DNA from: Bigelowiella natans CCMP2755
Lineage: Eukaryota; Cercozoa; Chlorarachniophyceae
DNA: 55,000 nt
Direction: 5' to 3'
Assembly (NCBI GenBank): GCA_000320545.1
Contig: ADNK01003366.1
Location: 40,001 to 95,000, forward strand
Shown: positions 9,953-21,377 of the stretch, in pieces
How positions within the stretch are numbered: position 1 is the stretch's first letter
Layout of the letters: the number at the start of each line of letters is the position of its first letter
Program-made: the position numbers and the translations under genes
The notes under the pieces: model-generated
The model's input: the letters and a program-made list of their open reading frames with translations, nothing else
What the model was told of the DNA's origin: nothing
The model's database searches: none

Positions 9953-11633
9953 ATATTGATTTATTTGTTCAGTTCTGACCAACGATAAGCATTTGACAAA
10001 ATACAAGAAAAGCCTTTTTGGGTGACACCCCGCAGTAATGATGCCAGTCAGTCGAGCAGAATCATGTACGTATGACGCTTTCATGTTATATCTCACCGTA
10101 GCGAATACACATAGCATTACATGCACACAAGTATGTGTTCACTGTTCACACACGTACACATGTACACATATGTGTACGCATGGCAACAATGTTTGTTTGT
10201 TCTAGTATTTGGAGTCTTTGAGTGATCATGTGCGTTGTGTGTGTGGGCATTCAAACCACCACACTCAACGATGAACAGGTTGACTATGTCGTCAACGTGG
10301 CGATGAAGGGCCGCAACGTATCCAAATCCACAAAATGATTGGCAATCATGAATTGAAATAATTGCAACCGCCATGCAGCTGGTGCGAGCGCTCATGTTTT
10401 AAGCTCATCGTCTTGCCATGCAGCTGGTGCGAGCGCTCATGTTTTAAGCTCATCGTCTTGCCATGGTTAGATGGGTTGCATCAGACAGCCGGGCTAAGCT
10501 GCTAAGCGTGAAGACACAACCTCTCTGGAATTCAACGCAAAACGATCATCGTTGATATCTAGATATGTTCACGAGCATTACTACTGACTAGAGTGACGCA
10601 CTGTGCATCATTTTCCCCATTTGCTCAATGGAAGTTTATAGAACAACTGCTAGGTCGCTGCAAAGTGATGAATGATGATTTCAATGAGCCCTAGAGCCAC
10701 ACAATGGACACGTACTGCGCGTGCATGACGATGTGCTAGCATGCACATGCAATGCTAGAATGCAGCACGCGCAACTAGGCAATCTAGCAATGATCGATGC
10801 GATGTGTCGATCCATGTGAGCATGGCTAGATGGTCTGCACGTTCTAGCGTTGTGCACACTTGTTGCGCACTGCGGCACACTGTGCTAGTGTGGTTCACAT
10901 TGTGGATCCGACACGCATGACGCGCATGGTCGCAGCTCCGACGGGTCTAGAGATGATGCTCTGTGGCCCTCATTTTGGCTAAAAGTACAAAAGAAGACTG
11001 ACATGTCATGAAGGTGCACAGAAGGCAGAGGTACGCTCTACAGCCCTTTTGGCTACACAACGCAGCCAGCAAACGCATGCATGAGCAGATGCTCGCGTCA
11101 TGCGGTGACAGTGCTCTGTGCTAGCTATATTGACAACTTTTTCAGCCCTCTGGTCTAGATGATGGTGCGAACGGTTGTATTGTGGTTGCGTGGCTACGTA
11201 CTCGATGCAGTGCATCTGCTTGCATTGCAGCGACTGCTGATCTCTTGCATTGCATGACTGCTGACTCACTCATGCTAGCATGCCACAATGGCATCCGCAC
11301 AAACACACAAGCCGAACGCACGGCTGCATTGCAGCATCATGACGCACGTCTAGCTAGACGTGCGTTTCTGTGTGCTGCTGTGACACTGGTCTGTCGGCCT
11401 GTTCTAGTGATGATAATTATAGCACAGAAGTCGTGATTCATCACTAGCCATTTCAAATGTTCCTCAGAGCACACGGAGCCAGTCATGATCCGGAATAGTG
11501 TGACAACAGAATCATCCACAAACCTCTGTGTGACATCGTCTTTGTTAGAAAATGAGCATGAGTCATGTCTGTCCTTTCGATGGATCTGGATTCCAAACGT
11601 CAGAATGGTACTAGTTTCCACATAGGGTTAGAC
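9953..11633. other. Convergent intergenic region with the largest TGCA/CpG-rich island
   Basis: This is flanked by the 3' ends of a plus-strand and a minus-strand gene. From about 10,080 to 11,500 it lacks microsatellites. It is dense in TGCA, GCATGC, CTAG and CpG words: by eye 10,680-10,900 holds about six TGCA where about one is expected. It includes a 45-base tandem duplication. Several 80-95-codon open frames occur on both strands, but none has recognisable protein features. Confidence 0.6.
10371..10460. repeat. Perfect 45-base tandem duplication
   Basis: The unit beginning CCATGCAGCTGGTGCGAGCG occupies 10371-10415 and repeats at 10416-10460, followed by the first five bases of a third copy. 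Confidence 0.97.
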
Positions 11634-12359
11634 TTAAGTCATCTCATTTGTCGATTGCATTCGCTTTCGTGGTCCCTCTCCCTTCTCATTTTTATCTGAC
11701 AAGTGTTCGGTAATTTTGTTCAACACGAAAGAGACAGTCTGCTCCCGATTCATTTTGTCAGTGTCAACTATCACAATATTTTCATCATTATTCGTAGCCT
11801 CTTTTCCATCGCTTTCAGTCCATTTTCTACGGAGCTCATGCATATTTTCTCTTGAAAGCGGTTCAAGCTTCCTCTTTACTCTGCGCTCTACGTTTCTAAG
11901 ATACGCAATTTCTTCACTCACTGTGAACCGGAACTCTAGGACACGGAATCCATGACTTTCTGGAACCTAAATTAAAAATTATACGTAAAATTTCTCTTCA
12001 TCAAGATGTTTATTTGGTAGTGAAGGTGCATTTCAGTTGACCTCTTTCATGTAGTTCCTGAGACATTTCTCGCTAATTTCTTCGACCAAAAGGCCACAGA
12101 CATCGCTATCGCAGACGCTGTGGTCTGCCAAAGCTCCGACCCACCGTTTACCGTTCTCCCTGCGTTTGGCATCACCAAGTTTTCGGAACATATTTTTCAC
12201 CATGACGTGGTCAATAAATACAAATCCAGGCAATGTCTGCTTGTCGCTCTGCTGGAGAGTTTTGAAGCAAGTACTTTTGCCTGAACACATATGTCCGCGG
12301 AAGATCACAAGAATTCGTGGCATTGGAGACGTCGTCACGTGCTGCCGTTTCCTCTTCAT
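11634..12359 (-). CDS. P-loop nucleotide-kinase-like protein
   Basis: There are two exons, 12359-12042 and 11966-11634 (TAA), joined by a 75-base GT-AG intron (11967-12041) with no microsatellite. The first exon carries a Walker A motif, ILVIFRGHMCSGKST, the GxxxxGKST pattern of small P-loop kinases (AAA_33, zeta-like and polynucleotide-kinase folds). FVFIDHVMV follows. The second exon holds a charged helical stretch with RRVKRKLEPLSRE and a C-terminal VDTDKMNREQTVSFVLNKI, like the closing segment of such kinases. The substrate is unknown. The start at 12359 is the first ATG; the frame stays open to 12398 and above. Long exons and a short plain intron set it apart from every neighbour, which may indicate a different origin. 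It may be decaying together with the ubiquitin remnant upstream. Confidence 0.55.
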
Positions 12360-12613
12360 TCCTGGGCGTTTCGGCAGACTCCGTAATGATGTCCTCAAAA
12401 TGTTTGAGGTGCAGAGTGATGTTCTTCCTGAATCTGGTAGTAGGCTAGAGTGTACCCATCGTCGAGCTGCTCATCATTGAAAATGAGACAGTGCTTGCCA
12501 GAAGAAAACAAATTACAACGGTGAATCTTCTGCTTCACAACAGTTATTTAATCCCTGGAGTTGGTGTTCAGGACTGTCGTCTTGCCAGTGCAAAGCTTGA
12601 CAAAGATCTGCAT
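12340..12613 (-). pseudogene. Decayed ubiquitin unit upstream of the kinase
   Basis: From ATG 12613 the frame reads MQIFVKLCTGKTTVLNTNSR, matching the ubiquitin start MQIFVK.xTGKT. It then meets TAA at 12548-12550. Past the stop the same frame continues as ITVVKQKI, CLIFNDEQLDDGYTLAYYQI and QEE, aligning with ubiquitin residues 23-64 (LIFAGKQLEDGRTL..YNIQKE). Near 12421 the alignment moves by one base to ITLHLKHFEDI, matching STLHL, and the Arg-Gly-Gly cleavage end is missing. An acidic linker frame (ITESAETPRNEEETAARDD) follows before another shift into the kinase frame. Seen: one stop and two frame changes. Inferred: an ancestral ubiquitin-kinase fusion, now broken. Confidence 0.75.
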
Positions 12614-13050
12614 GGGTTGGATTACCATAAAGATGAAAACCACACACAAAACGTCAATGAGCGGCCACAGAATTCACACATTCGTCACAAAAATTGTTCG
12701 CATGCAACGCATCAACACACGAACATCTTGGTCGATGTCCCATCATGGGTTATCGAGCTTTTCATGCCTTAAAAGTCTTCCGACTCCACCGTCCTTCCGA
12801 TACCTGTGCTGCTCATCATCATAATTATCAGAGATCCTCAGGAGATCAATCAATCGATTGGCATTTGGTTCATTGTTTTCAGAGAATCTCAGGAGATCAT
12901 CAATCAATCAATCGATCAATCACTGCTGCTCCTGCTGTGGGTTCCGATACCAGAAGCGTGTGGGTTCCGAATGTGCAGAGGATCATCATCCGAGCATGGA
13001 TCGATTTCATGATCATCGACGTGCCTGACCAGGTCAAGCGACTCTCATTG

Positions 13051-13054
13051 TTAT

Positions 13055-13117
<63 letters not shown>
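13051..13117. repeat. (CTA)n microsatellite
   Basis: About 22 consecutive CTA units upstream of the helicase start; one of the longest pure trinucleotide runs in the window. Confidence 0.95.
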
Positions 13118-13386
13118 ACACAAGAATCTAATCACCAGTCTTTGGTCGTCAATGTGTTGTGTGCACAATATGCATATTGCAGTAGCTTGGTTTGTTTAAT
13201 CGATCTAATATACACACATATTTTAGACACCCCACACCATCGCATGTATACAGCTGAATGAGCTCGACAAAAAATATAACTACTAGCATCATGTCAGGTA
13301 TAATATGAGCCGGAAATCTGGTAATGAGTCATCATCGACAGTATATGCTCCTGCTGCTCCTCCTGCTCCTACCGTCTGCTGCCAAG

Positions 13387-13418
<32 letters not shown>

Positions 13419-13477
13419 ATGATGTTGCTACTCCTGCTCTTTCCTGCAGTATATATCATGTAAACCAGCTTCTTCTT

Positions 13478-13511
<34 letters not shown>

Positions 13512-13563
13512 GATATTTTCACTTGTATTTTCTTTTACATTGTTGCAATCACACATACAGTAG

Positions 13564-13684
13564 TAGTAGTAGTAGCAGCAGTAGTAATAATCAGGATCCA
13601 ACCGTGGTGGTGGTGGTGGTGGTGGTGGTGTGGATAGTAGCAGTAGTAGTAGCGGTAATAATCAGGATCCAACCGTGGTGGTGT
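13564..13684. repeat. Duplicated block (TAG)n-AATAATCAGGATCCAACCGT-(GGT)n
   Basis: The 20-base core occurs twice, about 70 bases apart. In both copies it is preceded by TAG/CAG triplets and followed by GGT triplets, so the whole compound microsatellite was duplicated. Confidence 0.95.
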
Positions 13685-13741
13685 GGGTTGTAAACAAGGC
13701 GAAGGAAGAGGAAAAGAAGAAGAGGTGGAGGAGGAGCATTA

Positions 13742-14960
13742 ATGAAAAGAAGACGTACGTTCTTGCTACTGAAAGATAATACGACTTTGGTATTGAGGAC
13801 TAATCTTACAAGGATTGGTTCTAAGGAGGCGGCAAGAAGTATTATATGCCGCTACTGCTGTCTTGTTCTCGCCATCATCGTTGTGATAATTGGTGCTAGT
13901 AGTAGCACAAATGCTGCAACAACAGGTGGATGCATATGGTGGTGGAAGTCGTCATCACCGTCGTCTACTACTACTGTTGTTCTTGGGAGCAGCAGCGGTA
14001 GTATGCCCGCTGGTGGTACTACTACTAGTAGTAGACGTCAAGGGATTATACCTCCCATGGACCATGCTTCCAAAGCTGATAGAGATGCGGCTCGTACACT
14101 TTATGATGATATTCAAACAGTCCTCAAAGATGGAGGAGTTCCTGAATCATCAAAGGAGCGATGGGCTGTAATTGATACGACCAATGTCAAACGATATACA
14201 AAGTATAAATCCCTGTACAACCCTGGCTTTGAGCTTGATTCCTTCCAAAAACGTGCTGTGAGGAGGGTTCTCGACAGAAACACAGTAAATCTATCGATGA
14301 ATGTGAATTAATTATGTGATGATGATGACAAGGATGTATGATTATGATTATGATGATGATAATCATGATGATAGGAATAATTAATACAATGGCTGCTGCT
14401 ACATCATTTTTCAGGTTATGGGTTGCGCTCCTACCGCGACAGGAAAAACTATGATAGCAATATATGCTGTGGCGAACGCTTTGAGACTGAAAAAACGGTT
14501 GATATGGACAAATCCTATTAAAGCGCTATCGAATCAGGCATTTAGCAATCTTAGGAAACGGTTTGAGGAGGAGGAGGAGGATACTACTTATCATCCGACT
14601 ACCAATGCAGCTCTTAAAAATAATATCATCGACCAAGAACAGGGGAATGGAGGAGGAGAGGGTAGCAGCACAAACAATGGTGCCTCTTCTTCTTCTTCTT
14701 TTTTGATACGAGAGACAGAACAAGGGTTCAATGACACTGATTTGTCGTATTTCGACTACAAAAACGAGAAAATGGTAAAACAACTTAAGTACAGATTGAA
14801 GCAACAGCTCAGAAAGAGACGGCAAATACAAGAAAGACACGAAGACGATAATAATGGCGATGATGATGATGATGGCCAAATTGATGATAATGATAATGAT
14901 CATGGTGATGATGATAAGGTAATCGTCGGCAACAATCACACAACCACCACCATCGTCATT

Positions 14961-14997
<37 letters not shown>

Positions 14998-15049
14998 CGA
15001 CCATCATCCTCATAACAATCACACGACCACCACCACCACCACACCATCG

Positions 15050-15085
<36 letters not shown>

Positions 15086-16020
15086 CCATCTCATCATTAT
15101 AGTTGATACCTTGCGACTTAAGCTTGTTTGTCTATTTTTTAATGATAATAAAACTTTGTAGCAGTTGTTATCCTCCTCTTCTTCCTCCTCATCGGCACCT
15201 AAAATCGGAATTCTGACTGGTGACGTGAAGAAGCATGCTGACGCACCAGTAGTCGTTATGACAACGGAAATCCTACACTCAATGTGCTTGAACTCTTCGT
15301 CTTCTAATAAACTGGATGATGTCGCCTATGTGGTGTTTGATGAAGCACATTATATAAATGATGTTGATAGAGGTTGGGTGTACGAGCAGCTGGTGGAAAT
15401 GTTACCAAGTCATATTTCCTTGATTTTCTTATCCGCCACATTGAAAAACGATATAGAGCTGGCAAATTGGGTAGGACGTACAAGAGGACAAAAAGTATAT
15501 GTTTGTCGTGTTAAAGAGCGACCAATCCCTTTAGCCTACTCCGTTTACACTGGTTCTCGAGTGCATCGAAATCTGGGCAATCTCATGAGAAAAGCCGACA
15601 AATCCATACGAAAGAGTCAGGGAGTCAGGCGACCAAGTCCAAATGATATTGTTTACAGAGTCAATCAACTCCTTCTCCACGATATAGCTACTACTACTAG
15701 TACTACGAATACTGCATCTCCTTCTACTAAATCTTCTTCTTCGACAGTAGTAGCTGCTGCTTCTTTGACGACAGTAGTAGTAGAAGGGGAGGGGGGTGCT
15801 AATTCTAGTAGTAGTAACAAGAAGAATAATAGCTCTACAAGTAATGATCATCATCATCATAATACTACTGACAAGGAAGTAGCATTAAATCCTTCTTCGC
15901 CAACAGCATCATCAGCACCCGCAGTAGGAGCAGGAGCAGCACCAGAAAACTGCTATGACGATGAAGATGATTTCATCGTTCAAGTATATGATTCAAAGTC
16001 GAAAAAGGTGGGTGCACACA

Positions 16021-16074
<54 letters not shown>

Positions 16075-17636
16075 AAAACAAGTAGGTCTCATGGAATTAT
16101 AAATAGCCGCCCTCATGATTGTGCTCTACCACTTCGCTGTGGTACCTGCCCCCCTCCTTCCTCCCTTCCCTGTTATTCCATCACTGTAAGGTTTCAATGG
16201 GTAATATTAATGCCCTCCTTGCTCATTTTGATTTCGAGAATTACAAGGTAGTCAGTGGTACTTCGAAATGTGATGATGCATGCTGTCACCTAGTAGTAGT
16301 AGTAGTAGTAGTAGAAGGGGAAGGATATCTTAAGAATTAGGAACTTATTAGCAAGAAACAGAGAGAACAAGAGAGAGAGGTATATAGTAATAATAATAAT
16401 AACAATGATAATATACGGAGGGAAGAGAAGAGAGACGAGGAAGAAGAGGAGAAGAAGAAAAATATTTTCGGGTTATATCACCATAATAATCGTTAAATGA
16501 CGTGCAACAAACATTATAACTTACAGAAAATCGCTGGTAGCAGTCAAGGATCAGTGCCGACATCATCATCATCATCATCATCATCATCAGTAGCAGCAGC
16601 AGCATTATCTACAGATAATCAGTCGGAGAACGAAATCAAACTCAAAACAATTCGGTAGCAAGTAGTAGGGTTGCTGTTATTATTACTGCCGCATTAGTAG
16701 TATGTGTTGTTATCATCATTCGTGTGTGTGTTCTTTTGAGAGGATATAGTATGTGAATGCTAATAATAATAATAATAATACCCTCCTCCTCCTCCCCCTC
16801 ATCATCATCATCATTGATGCAATAATACCTACTCTCTACAGAGTTGTTGTTGTTGTTGTTCATGATTGTAATGTGTAGATGATGGGGGTGGTTAAAAAGA
16901 AGACTAAGTCTATCTGTTTACCAAATTCTCAATAATGCTTTTATTGTTTGCCACTTAGGATGATAAATATATTGAATGAGCAAGGTGGTGTGTGTTGTCA
17001 CATTCTTTCTTTATGATTAACATTAAATCAGTAACACACAACAATCCCTATCAACGTTCATTGATTCAAATTCTATAGCAGTGTGATTAATTCATTTGCT
17101 TTGCATTGTCTTGATCTCGTACTTTTCGAGGGGTAAGGCTGGGAGAAGTAGTAGTAGTAGTAGTAGTAGTAGTTGAGGTCTTTGTTTCTTCCTCCCTTTT
17201 TTCTTTCTCTATCTCCACAACAAAAGGAAAACTTCCTGCCATAATGTTTATTTTAAGCCGAGCTAGAATTTTAGAGGTACTACCCACTAATAGGCCTAGA
17301 AATGATAAGAATTAATATACTGTCCTTATAAAGATGATAATAGAGAGATAATTTGTCATCATTCCACCTACTCATCATCATCAGTATGCAAAGTTTCTGC
17401 TACAAGATCAGGAATTAGATCTTATCCCACATAAAGAAGACAAAAATAAGGTTTTCATCGAGTTTCAGGTGTACTACTAGTAGTAGCAGTAAGAAGAAGA
17501 AGAAGAAAGAAGAACACGCAGTAGTTGTGATACTTCTAGTCGAGCAAACAAGAGGGGGGGGAAGGAGGGACAACAGCAAGAGCATACGTTGTTATTCTTC
17601 TTAGACTCGATGACCACCTTATATTTGCTGTTGATG

Positions 17637-17668
<32 letters not shown>

Positions 17669-18056
17669 CACACACAGAGCAGGGTATAGATTGTTCGATT
17701 GTTGTGAACATATAGTACGTAGCTATTGTTAAATATCTCATCATCATCATCATCACTTGCTGTTGCATATCGTACTAGTAGTATCAATATCTCATCATCA
17801 TCATCACTTGCTGTTGCATATATCGTACTAGTAGTATCAATATAGTCTATTTTTTGTTTGATTACGATTCTACTATTATCACTTGCAGACCGCCTTGTGT
17901 CGTATACCTACTACTTCTACTTCTTCTACTGCTACTACCGCACTTGATGAGCATAAAGAACAAGAAAAGGAGGACCAGGCGAAGCAGCGACGAAATAGTG
18001 GAGATGATGATGATGATGGTGATGATGATGAAATCGAAGATCTGAAATCTGTGAGC

Positions 18057-18091
<35 letters not shown>

Positions 18092-18189
18092 GACGAATGA
18101 TATCAACAAAATTTTAGCAGCCTCTCCTCCTAATCCTCCTCCTAATCCTCCTCCTAATCCTCCTCCTCCTATGTAGCAGTAGCAGCGGC

Positions 18190-18221
<32 letters not shown>

Positions 18222-19885
18222 AAGAAGTAGTTGAATATTTCTGCACGTACTGATGGTGATGGTGCAAGAATTTAGATTGTTGTGACCTACTCATTCCATG
18301 GTGATTAGAAATAATAATATACATCCAACAACTAACTGCTGCAGCATACATCTCTGAATTACTTATGATGATGAGCCATACTCATCAAACTCATTAAATA
18401 ACTAGTAATGAATTATAATCATAATAATGAAGGTACAACTGTGCAGAGATTTAGCACTCAAAGGTATTGGAATGCATCATTCTGGACTCATTGCACCGGT
18501 ATTTCAACTACTACTAGTACTATTACTACTAGTACTACTACTACTACTACTACTACTACTATTCTGTTGACAACACCACATACACTGTTCAAATAAAATG
18601 TGTAATCATTTCATCGGAGAAAACGACAACAACAACAACAACAACAACAACATATAGAGGAGAAAGATATAATGACTTCCTACAGCCAATATGTGGTGCT
18701 CCTTTCTTCTCTTTTAAATACTAACAGTATTCACAATCTCTTCTTCTTCCTAACAATCATTATCCATATTTTATCACCATCATCATCATCATCATCATCA
18801 TCATTGCTTGCCTATGTTCTATAGAAGAACCGATGATGAGTATTCCATGGTGCATCATCCGCAGTGAAGTGATCTCATTGTAGATTAATACTAATTACAG
18901 ATAAAGGAGATCTATGAACGCCTGATGCAGCATCGTCCTCCTCTTATCAAAGTAATAATAATGATAATAATAATGATAATAATGATGATAGGTAGTGATA
19001 ATAATAAGCATTAAAGATGAAACTTGGTCGTTCGTTCTTGCCATATTCTATCATCTACACATATCATCCACCAGCAAGCAGCTGCTCTACTATCACTGAT
19101 AACTCTGATTTTTTTCACTTCCTCTTAACTGGTAATCCTCCGTTTGGCAACTTCCTTTTACTTCTGCTACCTATAACTACTACTACTAATACTACTGCTA
19201 CTATTTACTATTATTAATATTATTATTATTATTATTATTATTACAATTACATTATCATCGTGGTCCTTCTCCTCCATCTCCTCCTCCTCCTCCTGCTGCT
19301 GCTACTACTACAGGTATTATTGGCCACAGAAACAGTAGCCTGTGGGGTTGATACGCCTACGAAAACGGTGAGCTTGATCCAAATATATGATCAAATAATG
19401 TTGGAGACAGCGGCACTTCTTCGAGTTTTCTTCTTCTTCTTCTTCTTCTTCTTCTTCTTCTTGATTTAGTTCGTGGGATGATCATATTATAAATATTTGA
19501 CTTGATTCCTATTGAATATTGGTGATGTGTTATTTGGAAAAGGTTGTTTTTACTGATGTTACAAAGCACGATGGAACTGAGCGACGTCTTCTTCATGGTA
19601 AGGAAGATCATGCTGCTGCTGATGATGATGATTGCTTCTCCCAACAGCAACTAAATAATAGAGAACAACCTCACTACATACATAACATACATACACACAC
19701 ACACATATGATGATGATGATGATGATGATGATGATACTACCATAAGCGTAATCAATCATTATCATCAGCAGCAGGATTATCATTATCTTAGATACCAATA
19801 CTCACAGACATTACTACTTACTACTCAGGAACCGAAGTGCTACAGATGGCCGGCAGGGCAGGGCGAAGAGGTGATTAGTAACGTG

Positions 19886-19931
<46 letters not shown>

Positions 19932-20423
19932 ATAAATTGACCCATACCAACATTGCTATCAGGATACGATAAGATAGGACATGTGCTTTTCCCTGCTTTC
20001 AGCACACCAAAAGTAGTAGTAGTAATTGTTGTTGTTGTAGTATCTAGTTTTGTTCCGAGAAAAACCTCTTTATAATACAGTTGTCGTTAACGATGATGTT
20101 GATAATATATCCCAGTAAGAGAGTAGTCTGTTGTACTTGCTGCAGTCCAGCAAATTTCTCATGATGACCGATAATGATTGTGATTATGATGATGATTCTA
20201 AGGAATGTGATGGTGTTGCCCATCCTTACACGCAGTCATCATTATGAATTCTTCTTCTTTATACACAGTAGTAGTTATTATCATGAATTCCTCTTCTTTA
20301 TACACAGTAGTAGTTATTATCATGAATTCTTGTCCTTAATTTTCTGCTAGCTGCACGATGTTATGAACGTTATCCAAAAGCCTTCTGAGCCAATAAAAAG
20401 CAGGTACTAATCGACTTAAGATG

Positions 20424-20466
<43 letters not shown>

Positions 20467-21327
20467 ATACGAGTACCAACCCAGGTTGGATATCATCTTG
20501 AAGAGGATTACTTACTTACTGCTGCTTACAATTTTTTTCTAGCTGTATCGTATTCGTATTATATGAAGCTGTGTTTCTTTCGAGGGATAGGAAGATACGA
20601 AATGATAATGATAATGATGATGGGAATGGATCATTAGTTGTAGAAGTGAAGATGTGTTTGAGGACTTGTAATTATAATTGAGATTTCTTTGCTGCTATAA
20701 CTAATAACACCACTTGTAAAACGACATTTATATACTACTAAAAATACTACTACTACTACATCTACATCTACATCTAAATGATAGGTTTAAATTAAGAGAC
20801 CAATTGGTATTGAGCCTTCTCATGCAAAAAGAGTCATCGACAACGCCAACAACTAGTATGACAGCGTCTGCAGCATCTCTTACCATAGAAGATCTTCTAA
20901 GAAGGTTTATTATTTAGAGGAAGAGGAGGAGGAGGAGGAGGAGGATTATATAAATTATCACCTAGCTAAATACGAAGAAGAAGATTAGTGGGTGCATTTT
21001 GATCATTTCACTAATTTTATTATTTAATTATTTTATATTTATCACCCTGATGAAGACTACATGATGTATGTATGTAGTTAGGGAGCATGTATTGGCACAT
21101 TATGCTCGACGATGACACAATCATCATCAATATCATCAATCTCCATTAATTGATCATCATGATCTTCAAAACCTCATTTATCATCATCAGATCACTTTGT
21201 GAAGGTCCGAAGGCTCACATGTGGGATCTCATTACGAGGATCAAAGAACATATAAATAGCACAAATGTATATAAGTTATATACAAACACGCACAACTCAC
21301 ACACACCCACACAAATATATTGATATA

Positions 21328-21377
<50 letters not shown>

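Larger units (their letters stand above)
12614..13741. other. Divergent upstream region of helicase gene
   Basis: No gene was recognised. It contains an imperfect duplication of GAGATC/CTCAGGAGATC with ATCAATCAATCGATC near 12830-12920, a long CTA tract, a TTG tract near 13388-13420, a second CTA tract near 13478-13510, and the duplicated block at 13564-13684. The helicase promoter should be here, but I could not place it. Confidence 0.5.

Noticed and set aside
10117-11436. Several 60-95-codon open frames on both strands of the TGCA-rich island
   Set aside because: They overlap each other, are Cys/His/Ala-biased by TGCA words, have no splice-linked partners and match no known motif.
12491-13131. 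Plus-strand open frames across the ubiquitin remnant and CTA tract
   Set aside because: They are shadows of the ubiquitin and kinase strand or microsatellite translation.
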